Shown piece after piece: positions 8,440 through 16,957 of a stretch of 64,000 nt of DNA. The stretch's first letter is position 1, and each line of letters starts with the position of its first letter. The notes beneath the pieces were generated by a model. The model was not told the DNA's origin and did no database searches. It saw nothing but the letters and a program-made list of their open reading frames with translations. This DNA comes from Anaerolineae bacterium (lineage in GTDB: Bacteria > Chloroflexota > Anaerolineae > Promineifilales > Promineifilaceae). The DNA lies in the NCBI GenBank assembly GCA_019637635.1, contig JAHBVI010000001.1, forward strand, positions 101,958-165,957, given 5' to 3'. The position numbers and the translations under genes were made by a program.

Positions 8440-9627
8440 ATGGATTACTACGAAAATTTACAGATCAATGGACACCCCCCTCAACGTCGCTCGCGCAAAC
8501 CCCCCTGGCGCATTGCCCTCACCGCCAACCTCAAGAGCCAGATGTATTGGCAGCCAGGGCAGCCGCCAGACGCCGGCGCCGAATTTGACGCCCGCGAAAC
8601 GGTGGAGTCCATTGCCGCCGCGTTGGAAGCCGACGGCCATTTTGTCCACATTTGTATGGCCGACCATACCTTACCCGAAACATTCATCAACTTACACCCC
8701 CATTTTGTCTTCAACATCGCCGAAGGCATGGGCGGCGATGCCCGCGAAGCACACGTGCCCGCTCTGTGTGAACTGATGGGCATTCCCTACACCGCTTCCC
8801 GTGTCTTAACCAATGCCCTGTCATTGGACAAAACGCAGACCAAGCGCATCTGGCACAGCGTGGGGCTGCCGACGGCGCGTTTCCAGGAATTTACCAGCAG
8901 CGACCAGCCCATTGACCCGGCGCTGCCTTACCCGCTTTTTGTGAAGCCGGCCCGCGAGGGCACCGGCATGGGTATGGGGCCAGAATCCATCGTGACGAAT
9001 GAGGCAGATTTGCGCACGCGGGTGGCCTGGGTGATTGAAACATACCGGCAGCCGGCGCTGGTGGAAGAACTGCTCACCGGGCGTGAATTCACCGTCGGGT
9101 ATATTGGCAATCGCGGTTTTCCGGGGGGGCGGACACGGCCGTATCTCTATAACTTTGAGGGCTACCATTTCTTCCCCGTGCTGGAAATTGACGCCAGCCG
9201 CAGCGTCACGCCTGGCGTCTACGGCCACGCGGCCAAATCGTTGGAACTGGATGAACACGGCGCGCCCGCTTACCTCTGCCCGGCCGACATTTCCGATAGC
9301 CTGCGCGAGCAGTTATACACCCTCACCCGGCAGGCGGCCGAGGCCATTGGCGCGTGTGATGTCTCCCGCATTGATTTCCGCCTGAACGCCGCCGGACAGC
9401 CCATGTTGCTGGAAATCAATACCCTGCCGGGACTGAACCCGGCGGTGAGTGACGTGTGCATTATGGCCCGCGCCGAGGGGATGCCTTATGAAACGCTCAT
9501 CACCGAAATTTTATACCTGGCGGCCGAACGGTTTAATTTGCCGCGCCCGGTCATTCATCAATTGGGGAACACGGCCGTTGCCGAACCCGCTCTCTTGATC
9601 CCCCGCACTACCAATCATCCTCGTTAG
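8440..9627 (+). CDS. ATP-grasp ligase, D-alanine-D-alanine ligase-like
   Basis: 395 residues from the ATG at 8440, which follows AAGGAGAC. The ATP-grasp fold is visible as KTQTKRIWHSVGLPTARF (central domain entry), FVKPAREGTGMGMG (glycine-rich ATP-binding loop), VEELLTGREFTVG, and the Mg-binding LLEINTLPGLNP near the C-terminus, as in Ddl enzymes. An N-terminal ~35-residue extension and a longer body than typical Ddl argue for a different carboxylate-amine ligation. It precedes lysine 2,3-aminomutase on the same strand, with two hairpins between, so a beta-lysine-related substrate is possible but only inferred. Confidence 0.75.
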   Translation: MDYYENLQINGHPPQRRSRKPPWRIALTANLKSQMYWQPGQPPDAGAEFDARETVESIAAALEADGHFVHICMADHTLPETFINLHPHFVFNIAEGMGGDAREAHVPALCELMGIPYTASRVLTNALSLDKTQTKRIWHSVGLPTARFQEFTSSDQPIDPALPYPLFVKPAREGTGMGMGPESIVTNEADLRTRVAWVIETYRQPALVEELLTGREFTVGYIGNRGFPGGRTRPYLYNFEGYHFFPVLEIDASRSVTPGVYGHAAKSLELDEHGAPAYLCPADISDSLREQLYTLTRQAAEAIGACDVSRIDFRLNAAGQPMLLEINTLPGLNPAVSDVCIMARAEGMPYETLITEILYLAAERFNLPRPVIHQLGNTAVAEPALLIPRTTNHPR

Positions 9628-9631
9628 CTCT

Positions 9632-9686
9632 GTTTGTAGTAGGCGATTCATCGCCTTTCGCGGGTGCTGAAACGCCTACTACAAAC
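9632..9686 (+). terminator. 14-bp perfect stem after the ATP-grasp gene
   Basis: GTTTGTAGTAGGCG (9632-9645) is exactly complementary to CGCCTACTACAAAC (9673-9686), followed by ATTTCCTTCTCTC. It starts 4 bases after the stop codon. Long stem and position support termination or 3'-end protection. Confidence 0.55.
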
Positions 9687-9762
9687 ATTTCCTTCTCTCA
9701 TTTGCCACCTGGTACTAATGCCAGCGCGCCCCAATTTGAGGATAATGGACTATACTGGCGGT

Positions 9763-9816
9763 GGCGCGGTTGGAAACCGCGCTACCTGTCTGTTGTGGCC
9801 GGTTTCTAACCGCGCC
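9763..9816. other. Inverted repeat upstream of kamA
   Basis: GGCGCGGTTGGAAACC (9763-9778) pairs with GGTTTCTAACCGCGCC (9801-9816) with one mismatch. It lies about 40 bases upstream of the kamA start and could be a leader hairpin or an operator. Confidence 0.45.
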
Positions 9817-9855
9817 GCTGTAAAAAATCAAACCACTATTTGACGAGGACTGACT

Positions 9856-11274
9856 ATGACTGAACTAATCCCCACCATTCACACCCGCGCGCCATTCTGG
9901 CAAGACGTACCGGCCGAAAAATGGACCGATTGGCGTTGGCAAATGAGCCATCGCCTGAACAGCCTGGAAGAACTGGCCCAGGTTGTCAACCTCACCGACA
10001 GCGAACGCCAGGCGTTGCAAACCAACAACCTGTTTCGGGTAGACATCACCCCCTACTTTGCCAGCCTGATGGACCCGGACGACATTCACTGCCCGGTGCG
10101 CAAACAAATTATCCCCACCAGCCGGGAAATTGTGCCCTTTGAGGCGATGATGGAAGATTCCTTGGCTGAAGATAAACACTCCCCTGTGCCGGGGTTGGTG
10201 CATCGTTACCCGGATCGGGTGCTGATGCTCATTACCACGCAGTGCGCCAGTTACTGCCGCTACTGCACCCGCAGCCGTATTGTGGGCGACCCCGGCGAAA
10301 CGTTCAGCCGCCAGGAGTTTGACGCCCAAATTGCCTACATTGAACGGACGCCACAAATCCGGGACGTGCTGCTCTCCGGCGGCGACCCGCTGGTGCTGGC
10401 CCCTAAACAATTAGACATGATCCTGGGGCGGCTGCGGGCCATTCCCCACATTGAGATTATCCGCATTGGCTCCCGTGTGCCCGTTTTTCTGCCGCAGCGG
10501 GTGACGGATGAGTTTTGCGAGATGCTGGCAAAGTACCACCCGCTGTGGATGAACATTCACGTGAATCATCCTAAAGAGATCACACCTGAACTGGCGGCGG
10601 CGTGTGACCGGTTGTCGCGGGCGGGTGTGCCGTTGGGCAACCAGAGTGTGCTGCTGGCGGGGGTGAATGATTCCGTGCATATCCAGCGGCAGTTGGTGCA
10701 TGAGTTGGTGAAGATTCGGGTACGGCCGTATTACCTCTACCAGTGCGATCTGGTCAAGGGCGCCGGCCATTTCCGCACCAGCGTCAGCAAGGGCATTGAA
10801 ATTATCGAAGGGTTGCGCGGCCATACTTCTGGCTATGCTGTGCCGACGTATGTGGTGGATGCGCCCGGCGGCGGTGGCAAGATTCCGGTGATGCCTAATT
10901 ACATTATTTCGCAAGCGCCGGGTAAGGTGGTGCTGCGCAACTTTGAAGGCTTTATCACCACCTATGCCGAGCCGCTGGATTATGACCCGCACGAGGTGGA
11001 GTTGCAGCGGTACGAAGTGCGCCGCCGCCTGGAACCGGGGCAGGAAGGGGTGCTTGGTCTGTTGGAAGGGCAGCGGATGACCATTGAACCGGAGGGGTTT
11101 GGCAGCACCCATGCGCGCGGCGGCGGCGAACACCGGCTGCGCAGTGGCGATCTGGCCGCCAAATGGCAGCCGCTGGGCGTGGGCGCGATGGAAGGCGAAC
11201 AGGCCAAATCGCCCAAACAAGTGACCGCCAATGTACCCTTGAAAGAGGCAGAGGCGGAAACGGCCGTGCCGTGA
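9856..11274 (+). CDS. kamA: Lysine 2,3-aminomutase (radical SAM, PLP)
   Basis: 472 residues, ATG at 9856 with GAGGACTGACT upstream. The radical-SAM cluster motif is C130-x3-C134-x2-C137 (CASYCRYC). The PLP-binding lysine is K342 in PGGGGKIP, and the acidic residues expected to hold the substrate are in QCDLVKGAGHF and VVDAPGG. The enzyme interconverts L-alpha-lysine and L-beta-lysine. The C-terminal ~55 residues beyond the usual domain are polar and low-complexity. No beta-lysine acetyltransferase (ablB) follows; the upstream neighbour is an ATP-grasp ligase. Length and motifs match KamA well, but other aminomutases of this family (for example glutamate-specific) are hard to separate by eye. 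Confidence 0.87.
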   Translation: MTELIPTIHTRAPFWQDVPAEKWTDWRWQMSHRLNSLEELAQVVNLTDSERQALQTNNLFRVDITPYFASLMDPDDIHCPVRKQIIPTSREIVPFEAMMEDSLAEDKHSPVPGLVHRYPDRVLMLITTQCASYCRYCTRSRIVGDPGETFSRQEFDAQIAYIERTPQIRDVLLSGGDPLVLAPKQLDMILGRLRAIPHIEIIRIGSRVPVFLPQRVTDEFCEMLAKYHPLWMNIHVNHPKEITPELAAACDRLSRAGVPLGNQSVLLAGVNDSVHIQRQLVHELVKIRVRPYYLYQCDLVKGAGHFRTSVSKGIEIIEGLRGHTSGYAVPTYVVDAPGGGGKIPVMPNYIISQAPGKVVLRNFEGFITTYAEPLDYDPHEVELQRYEVRRRLEPGQEGVLGLLEGQRMTIEPEGFGSTHARGGGEHRLRSGDLAAKWQPLGVGAMEGEQAKSPKQVTANVPLKEAEAETAVP

Positions 11275-11283
11275 AACGACAGA

Positions 11284-11344
11284 GGAGATCGGAGACTAGA
11301 GATTGGAGATTGTTAATCTCCTAATCTCCAATCTCCAATCTCCT
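11284..11344. repeat. Inverted short-unit array, GGAGATT/AATCTCC flavour
   Basis: Left arm GGAGATCGGAGACTAGAGATT, right arm units AATCTCC repeated four times with small changes. It ends 12 bases before the probable start of the histidine kinase gene. Confidence 0.75.
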
Positions 11345-11356
11345 CACCCCCTTTCG

Positions 11357-12427
11357 GTGAACACCCAACCAGATTTCAGCCTGATTTCCCTGATTCACAA
11401 CCTGCCCGGAATGGTATACCGCTGCCGTCATGACGCGCAGCGCACCTTGCTGTTTGCCAGCGATGGCTGCCGGGAATTGACCGGTTATGCGGCGGCGGCG
11501 CTGGTAGCCAACTGCCAACTGGCGTTTGCCGATTTGATCCGGGAAAGTGACCGGGATGGGGTGTTTGAAGAATTAGCCACGGCCGTTGCCGAGACACGGC
11601 CGTACCGCTGCATTTATCGCATCGCCACCGCTGCCGGTGAAGTGCGCTGGGTGCTGGATAAGGGGCGGCCTGCCCCGCAGCCAGACGGGTCGGTGGTGCT
11701 GGAAGGGTTTGTCAGCGACCACACGCGGCGGATGGCGGCCTTTCGCCAGTTGGAGCAGCAGTTGGCGGAGAAGGCGCGCAAGGCCGAGCAGGTGGTGGTG
11801 CTGGAAGAGCGCAACCGGCTGGCGCGAGAGCTGCATGATTCGGTGACACAATCGCTTTACAGCGTGACGCTGTTTGCCGAAGCGGGGCGCAATCAGGCGG
11901 AAAACGGCCAGTTTGACCGCGCCGCCTGGTATTTTGCCGAGATTTTGGCGACGGGGCAGCAGGCGCTAAAGGAGATGCGCTTGTTGGTGCATAAGTTACG
12001 GCCGTCTGCCCTGGAAAAGGACGGGCTGGTACCGGCCTTACAGCATCGGCTGAATGCGGTGGAAGGGCGCGCCGGCATCCAGCACCAACTCGTTGTAGAG
12101 GGGGAGATTCATTTACCGCCAGAGGTGGAAGAGGCGATTTACCACGTCAGCCAGGAAGCGTTAAACAACGCCATCAAACATGCCCGCGCTTCCGAAGTGC
12201 GGGTAACGGTGTGCCAGGATGACCAACATTTGGAATTGACGGTGTGGGATAATGGGTGTGGGTTTGATGTGGACACGGCCGTGCAAAGCGGCGGTTTGGG
12301 CTTAACCAGTATGCGCGAACGGATGCAAATGGTGGGCGGCGTCTTGGAGATTAAATCAACTCCGGGCCAGGGTACGACAGTGTGCGCCCAACTACGCCTC
12401 AATGAGGGAAACACCGTACATCTTTAA
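11357..12427 (+). CDS. PAS sensor histidine kinase of the NarL-partner (HisKA_3) type
   Basis: About 356 residues. A PAS domain (LPGMVYRCRHD to VSDHTRRM, residues 15-125) is followed by a coiled linker. The HisKA_3 dimerisation domain carries the phospho-acceptor H160 in RNRLARELHDSVTQSLYS. A HATPase domain follows with N-box EALNNAIKHA, G1 DNGCGF and G2 GLGLTSMRER. There is no membrane segment, so it is a cytoplasmic sensor. The GTG at 11357 is chosen because an upstream TTG (11303) lies in the repeat array; no clear Shine-Dalgarno sequence is visible for either. Its natural partner, a LuxR-type regulator, lies 476 bases downstream beyond an inserted antitoxin gene. Confidence 0.85.
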   Translation: MNTQPDFSLISLIHNLPGMVYRCRHDAQRTLLFASDGCRELTGYAAAALVANCQLAFADLIRESDRDGVFEELATAVAETRPYRCIYRIATAAGEVRWVLDKGRPAPQPDGSVVLEGFVSDHTRRMAAFRQLEQQLAEKARKAEQVVVLEERNRLARELHDSVTQSLYSVTLFAEAGRNQAENGQFDRAAWYFAEILATGQQALKEMRLLVHKLRPSALEKDGLVPALQHRLNAVEGRAGIQHQLVVEGEIHLPPEVEEAIYHVSQEALNNAIKHARASEVRVTVCQDDQHLELTVWDNGCGFDVDTAVQSGGLGLTSMRERMQMVGGVLEIKSTPGQGTTVCAQLRLNEGNTVHL

Positions 12428-12441
12428 CCAGAGGTCATGGC

Positions 12442-12678
12442 TTACCAGGTGAAAAGTTTCAAGATGTCTTCAGGTAGCTCGTCAAAATCATCGGCCATCC
12501 ATATCTGACCATGCCAATGACCGACGCCTAATTCTCGCGGACTTGTATTCAGGTCATAAGGTACAAGCTTTGTCACAGGCTTGCCCGCTTTACCGATAAT
12601 AATCTCTTCGCCTTTCAACACTTTTTCGACCAGCTTGGACAGGTTCGCCTTAGCATCGGAGATATTTGTGATTTGCAT
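12442..12678 (-). CDS. Phd/YefM-family antitoxin, orphan
   Basis: 78 residues from the ATG at 12678 with AGGAGG upstream. The N-terminus MQITNISDAKANLSKLVEKV and KAGKPVTKLVPY follow the Phd/YefM pattern: an N-terminal DNA-binding fold and a C-terminal toxin-binding tail (DELPEDILKLF). Such antitoxins normally precede a PIN (VapC) or RelE toxin; here the next 14 bases downstream reach the end of the kinase gene on the other strand, so no toxin is present. It sits between a sensor kinase and its regulator. Confidence 0.8.
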   Translation of the reverse strand: MQITNISDAKANLSKLVEKVLKGEEIIIGKAGKPVTKLVPYDLNTSPRELGVGHWHGQIWMADDFDELPEDILKLFTW

Positions 12679-12758
12679 AGTATCACTGCCTCCTACTATG
12701 ATTATCATTATGGTCTAGTCTAGTCTGGTCTGGTTTGCAAGAAGAACTGTTGACAAGT

Positions 12759-12822
12759 AGTGCCAGGCAAGGGGCGGTACGGCATTGGTCAATCAAAATG
12801 GTCTTGTCCTCTGCCTGGCACT
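12759..12822. mobile_element. 64-bp dispersed element with terminal inverted repeats, copy 1
   Basis: The ends AGTGCCAGGCAAGG and its near-complement TGCCTGGCACT make a hairpin. The core GGCATTGGTCAATCAAAATGG recurs in inverted orientation at 56890-56952 with only a few differences. It carries no gene. It looks like a MITE or REP-like element, although two copies are thin evidence for mobility. Confidence 0.65.
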
Positions 12823-12903
12823 GCCCAGCGTCTCAACTAAAATTCGCGCGCCCCGACCCCAATTGTGGCTGCGCCGTTGGTAGATGGCGATGGAGAAATT
12901 CTT

Positions 12904-13560
12904 ATGAGCGACGTTATTCGGGTTTTTTTGGCCGATGACCATGCGGTGGTGCGGCGGGGGTTGGAGGCGTTGATTGAAACGCAGGCGGATATGGTGGTGG
13001 TGGGCACGGCCGTAGACGGCGAAGAGGCCGTGCAGCAGGTAGACCGGCTTTCACCGGATGTCATCTTGCTGGATATTCAAATGCCGCGCAAAAATGGCGT
13101 GGCGGCCATTGGCGAAATCAAAACAGCCCACCCCGATGCCCGCATCCTGGTGTTGACCAGCTTTGGCGACGATGATACCGTTTTTGCCGCCATCAAAGCC
13201 GGGGCCATGGGCTATTTGCTAAAAGACTCTTCCCCACAAGAGTTGATGCAGGCGATCCGCCATGTGTATAACGGCCGTGCCTTCCTGCACCCCGACATTG
13301 CCCTTCGAGTGATTCAGGAACTCAACAAACCACCCACCCATCTGCCGCTGACCGACGATCCGCTCACCGAGCGAGAGGTTGAGGTGCTGAAATTAGTGGC
13401 GCGCGGCCTGAGCAACCAGGAAATTGCCGATCAATTAGTTGTCAGCGAACGCACGGTACGCACCCATCTCAGCAACATTTTGGGTAAATTGCACCTGGCT
13501 AACCGCACGCAGGCGGCGCTGTACGCCCTGCGCCAGGGTCTTGCCCGTCTGGAGCCGTAA
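12904..13560 (+). CDS. NarL/LuxR-type response regulator
   Basis: 218 residues, ATG at 12904 after GGAGA. REC domain with acidic pocket LADDH, phospho-acceptor D57 (LLDIQMPRKNG) and Lys in LLKDSSP; C-terminal LuxR helix-turn-helix (LTEREVEVLKLVARGLSNQEIADQL). It almost certainly receives phosphate from the HisKA_3 kinase at 11357-12427, from which it is now separated by a minus-strand antitoxin and a 64-bp repeat. Confidence 0.9.
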   Translation: MSDVIRVFLADDHAVVRRGLEALIETQADMVVVGTAVDGEEAVQQVDRLSPDVILLDIQMPRKNGVAAIGEIKTAHPDARILVLTSFGDDDTVFAAIKAGAMGYLLKDSSPQELMQAIRHVYNGRAFLHPDIALRVIQELNKPPTHLPLTDDPLTEREVEVLKLVARGLSNQEIADQLVVSERTVRTHLSNILGKLHLANRTQAALYALRQGLARLEP

Positions 13561-13566
13561 ACAAAA

Positions 13567-13594
13567 AGAGGGCAGGCTGTGCAGCCTACCCTCT
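13567..13594 (+). terminator. Hairpin after the LuxR-type regulator
   Basis: GAGGGCAGGCTG (13568-13579) pairs with CAGCCTACCCTC (13582-13593) with one mismatch and a 2-base loop, 8 bases past the stop codon. It is followed by TCTCCTTCCTTCTT, a pyrimidine-rich but not pure T tail. Confidence 0.6.
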
Positions 13595-13628
13595 CTCCTT
13601 CCTTCTTCGCTCTTCGCCGCTGTCGGAG

Positions 13629-13928
13629 TTAGTTTTCCGAAAAGGTGAAGACGACGCTGTTTTGGCTGCCGTGTTCGTTGGGCCAGTAGGCGTCGGCGGC
13701 TTCGTCGTTGAGCCACTCTTGCCCATTGACCAGATAGCGGAACTGGTAACGGCCGTCTTTGGGCAGACGAACTTTGGCGCGGAACGGGCCATTCTTGGCC
13801 GGTTTCATTGCCACCGGCGTCCAGCCATTGAACTCACCCACCAATACCACTTCTTGCGCGTCGGTGCTGTTGATTTCAAAGGTGACTTCGCACTCTTCAC
13901 TTGTTTTGAAAAACTTCTTCTTAACCAT
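13629..13928 (-). CDS. Stand-alone CBM48 (isoamylase N-terminal / AMPK-type) glycogen-binding protein
   Basis: 99 residues, ATG at 13928 after GGAGG. The sequence VVLVGEFNGWTPVAMK, KVRLPKDGRYQFRYLVNG and DAYWPNEHGSQNSVV matches the CBM48 fold with its conserved FNGW and YQFRYLVDG-like strands, which bind alpha-glucan chains in branching enzymes and AMPK beta. Here it is the whole protein with no catalytic partner nearby, so it may target another enzyme to glycogen or be a small regulatory subunit. Confidence 0.82.
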   Translation of the reverse strand: MVKKKFFKTSEECEVTFEINSTDAQEVVLVGEFNGWTPVAMKPAKNGPFRAKVRLPKDGRYQFRYLVNGQEWLNDEAADAYWPNEHGSQNSVVFTFSEN

Positions 13929-13949
13929 TTGAAAAACCTCCAATTGCAT

Positions 13950-13988
13950 AGAAAAAGCCGCCCATAGAAGGAGCGGCTCTTTTTTTTC
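13950..13988 (-). terminator. Bidirectional intrinsic terminator
   Basis: AGCCGC (13956-13961) pairs with GCGGCT (13973-13978). A-run/T-run sequences flank both sides, giving TCTTTTTTTT on the plus strand and TTTTTC on the minus strand. On the minus strand it follows the M3 peptidase gene, so it probably ends the exporter-peptidase transcript. Confidence 0.75.
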
Positions 13989-14092
13989 AACATCCTACCT
14001 AGTCTAAAAATTCGCCAGGACTCAAGACATTATAGGCATACTGGTTGATGTGTCAACTATTTGACTGAAAGATTAAAGGAAAATGATCGCGC

Positions 14093-15568
14093 TTAAGCCA
14101 CAAAATTACGAATCAGGGCATGGGGACCAAGCCTTTTTTCCCCAAGTAGAACGGAAATGTACTCCGCTGTTGGCTGTCCCTTCTGCCACAATGGCCGCAA
14201 AAATGCGCCGGTCGCCGGAGAGAGCGGCCACTCTTTCCCCACCTGATCTTCTAGCTGCGCGGCGATCTGGGCGGCCAACATCCAGGCGCGGAAGTATTGG
14301 GCATTGTAAAAGCCATCGTCCACGTCCAACAAATAGTAGGCGGAGGAGATGTTGAGGCCCAGGTGTTCCTGGAGGACGGCCGTATAAAAACAGGCAGGAT
14401 CAGCCAACCCTGTATGCAACTGGTTTTCATACAACACTTTGGCGGCGCAGCGCCGGGCAAAGAGCAGCCGCGTAAAGCGCATATACTCCCCATACGGGCC
14501 ATAATCGGCCACGCCCAATACCTCTCGCAGCCAGACCGGATTGGCCGGGAACTGCTCAAACAAGAAGGCAAACGCTTCCCCCACCGAATCATCACCCAGG
14601 TAACGGGTGGCAAATGGCACATGCGCCGGTATGTGCCGGCCGTGTAAGGCATGTCCCAGTTCATGGAACACCGCTTTGTAGTCCTGGTGGCCGCCCACCG
14701 GGTTGACCACCAGCTTAATCTCATCCGGCACCCGCACAAAGGCGCAAAACGGCCGTAATACCTTCCCCTCTCTTGGCTCCAGATCAAGCTCTAAACCGGC
14801 CGTATCTTGCCGGGAAAAACCTAACAGGCGGATGGATTTGTGTACGGCCGTGCGTAATTTCTCGGCCGGAAACAGGTGGTCAAACTGGCTGCCACGCAGC
14901 AGATAAAACATATCGGCGGCATCGGGCTGTGACGTGCCCAGGATGATCTGGCTCCAATGGCTGAGGGCGCGGAAGTAGGGTACGGCCGTTTCCCGCAGAA
15001 ACGTTTGCGCCATCAATTCCAGGTTTTCCAGGTGTAGGCCATGCAGTTCATCGCACAGCGCATGGTAGGAGTCAAAACCGAGGAAGCCGGCCTGCGCGTT
15101 CACCTGCTGCCACCGCTCCTGCCGCAGCCGATTATGCCCGGCAACCAGTTCGCTGCGCCCCGCATACAAGATCTGGCGGCGCGCCGGGTCTACTTCCGTG
15201 CCTAACAAGCCGGTGGTAGCAAAAAACGGCAGCGAGTCGCCATCCCAGGGCAGCACGGCCGTGCCCAACTGCCCCCAAAACGCCTCATCATAAGGCAAAG
15301 AGACCTGCCGCAAATACCGCATGGTGGCAAAAGCTGCCAACGAACGATACTCATCACGGGCATGGGTGCGCGAGAGTTCAACGAGTTCCCGCGCCACATC
15401 CGCAGCAAACAGGTCGGCGTTTTCCGCGTAAACGGCCGCCAGATCCGTCTCCACCGGCAGCCCGGCCTGCGCCTGGTACTGGGCAATCACTTCAGCCTGC
15501 CAGAAAAGCTCGGCCCGGCGCTGGTAGTCGGCCACATCCACCACAACAGTTTCCGGCATTGCTAACAT
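14093..15568 (-). CDS. M3-family zinc oligopeptidase
   Basis: 491 residues. The zinc motif HELGH has H302, E303 and H306, and the third ligand is E331 in DSVGEAFAFLFEQ, as in M3 peptidases (thimet/PepF/Dcp type), which cut short peptides inside the cell. The ATG at 15568 directly follows the stop codon of the MFS gene, whose last codons supply the GGAGG ribosome-binding site, so the two are translationally coupled. The pairing of a peptide-size exporter with an oligopeptidase, downstream of the mini-ORF at 16958-16987, suggests a peptide-handling operon. Confidence 0.87.
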   Translation of the reverse strand: MLAMPETVVVDVADYQRRAELFWQAEVIAQYQAQAGLPVETDLAAVYAENADLFAADVARELVELSRTHARDEYRSLAAFATMRYLRQVSLPYDEAFWGQLGTAVLPWDGDSLPFFATTGLLGTEVDPARRQILYAGRSELVAGHNRLRQERWQQVNAQAGFLGFDSYHALCDELHGLHLENLELMAQTFLRETAVPYFRALSHWSQIILGTSQPDAADMFYLLRGSQFDHLFPAEKLRTAVHKSIRLLGFSRQDTAGLELDLEPREGKVLRPFCAFVRVPDEIKLVVNPVGGHQDYKAVFHELGHALHGRHIPAHVPFATRYLGDDSVGEAFAFLFEQFPANPVWLREVLGVADYGPYGEYMRFTRLLFARRCAAKVLYENQLHTGLADPACFYTAVLQEHLGLNISSAYYLLDVDDGFYNAQYFRAWMLAAQIAAQLEDQVGKEWPLSPATGAFLRPLWQKGQPTAEYISVLLGEKRLGPHALIRNFVA

Positions 15569-16858
15569 CTATGCCTCCCGGAATGTTTTCCAGGCCAACG
15601 CCAACAGACCGCTGGCCACCAACACCACCGACCAGATAAGCAGCATCACCCCCACCCCCAGCCAATCGGCCAACCCGGCCAGGCTGGCCCCGGCGGCAAT
15701 AGCCATGCTGCTTACCACCATAATGACGCTAAAGACACGGCCGATCATCGGGCGCGGCGCATTCTCCTGCACAATGGTGCGAATGCCGATAAAGACGGCC
15801 GCATTGCACACCGCCCCCAGGAAAAAGAACGGCAGCGAAACCGCCATCAGCAGCGTTGTTGTCGCCTCGTATTGAGAGGCCAACCATAAGGGCAGCAGCA
15901 CGCCAAGAAACTGCCCCACGCCCATGCCGATGACGCCACCGGCCAACAAACGGCCGCGCGGCGCATCGGCGGCAAAGCGCGCCAGAATATAAGCGCCACA
16001 GGCAATCCCTAACCCAAATATCCCCTCTAACAGACCAAAACCAATCGCGCCCGCCCCCAACACATTGCGGGCAAATATCAGCAGCAAAGCCTGAGTAGCG
16101 CCCACTGCTAAGGGGGCGATCAGGCTCAGCAACACTGTGCCCTTTAAGATGGGCGACTGCCAGACGTGGGCGAAACCGGCGCGAATACCGGCAATAACGT
16201 CCGGTTTAGGCGTGCCCTCGGCGGCGGCGTTCTCGGCCGGGGGCAGCCGCATCAAGATGATAAACAAGGCCGACACCAGGAAAGTAAACCCATCAATGAC
16301 AAAGGCGCTTTGTACCCCTACCCATTCCACCAGCAGACCGGCAGCGGCAAACCCCAGGAAACCAATCAAGGTCATGGTGGATTGATCCAGCGAATTGGCT
16401 GCCATTAGCTGCCCTTCGCTTACCGTTTCCGGGATGGTGGCAATCTTGGCGGGCAAAAAGAACTGCTTGACGGCGGCGATGATAAAACTCAGGGTATACA
16501 AAACCACCAATTGGCCGGTGGTGGCCAGGGGAAGGAGAGGAACAAATAAGATGGCAAAAATAAAGATGGCGCGGATGACATCGGACCAGATCATAGTGCG
16601 CTGGCGGTTCCAGCGGTCGGCGATGACCCCGGCAAATAGACCAAAGATTAAAGCGGCTAATGTTTGGGTGAGGAAGGCCAACCCCAACTGCACGGCCGAA
16701 CCGGTGATGGTGTAAACCATGATGGGAATGGCTATTTCACTGAATTTGTCACCAAAGGTGGAAATGGCCTGCCCCAGCCATAACAGACGAAAATTGCGTG
16801 AGGCTAATACGTGACGTTGTGGAACAATGGTTTCTGATGAGGAAAGGGCGCTGCTCAT
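15569..16858 (-). CDS. MFS transporter, EntS/MFS_3-like exporter
   Basis: 429 residues with about 12 hydrophobic helices. The N-terminal pattern FRLLWLGQAISTFGDKFSEIAIPI and the loop FAGVIADRWNRQRTMIWSD are typical of the MFS_3 branch, which includes siderophore, macrolide and peptide-like product exporters. ATG at 16858 with GGGGAGA upstream. First large gene of a minus-strand unit followed by the M3 peptidase, and preceded by a 34-bp perfect palindrome and a 9-codon ORF. The substrate is unknown. Confidence 0.85.
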   Translation of the reverse strand: MSSALSSSETIVPQRHVLASRNFRLLWLGQAISTFGDKFSEIAIPIMVYTITGSAVQLGLAFLTQTLAALIFGLFAGVIADRWNRQRTMIWSDVIRAIFIFAILFVPLLPLATTGQLVVLYTLSFIIAAVKQFFLPAKIATIPETVSEGQLMAANSLDQSTMTLIGFLGFAAAGLLVEWVGVQSAFVIDGFTFLVSALFIILMRLPPAENAAAEGTPKPDVIAGIRAGFAHVWQSPILKGTVLLSLIAPLAVGATQALLLIFARNVLGAGAIGFGLLEGIFGLGIACGAYILARFAADAPRGRLLAGGVIGMGVGQFLGVLLPLWLASQYEATTTLLMAVSLPFFFLGAVCNAAVFIGIRTIVQENAPRPMIGRVFSVIMVVSSMAIAAGASLAGLADWLGVGVMLLIWSVVLVASGLLALAWKTFREA

Positions 16859-16901
16859 TTGGTTTTCTCCCCTTTTTATGTTTGCCCAATGTATGTGAGA
16901 A

Positions 16902-16935
16902 TAAGGGTCACGGCCGTATACGGCCGTGACCCTTA
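16902..16935. repeat. Perfect 34-bp palindrome containing two ACGGCCGT octamers
   Basis: TAAGGGTCACGGCCGTA and its exact complement meet at 16918/16919 with no loop. It lies between the mini-ORF MKNGYSWTG and the MFS start, so in the minus-strand transcript it would form a very stable hairpin, a candidate attenuator or terminator, or an operator. Confidence 0.7.
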
Positions 16936-16957
16936 CCGGATTGTGATCAACCCTAAA

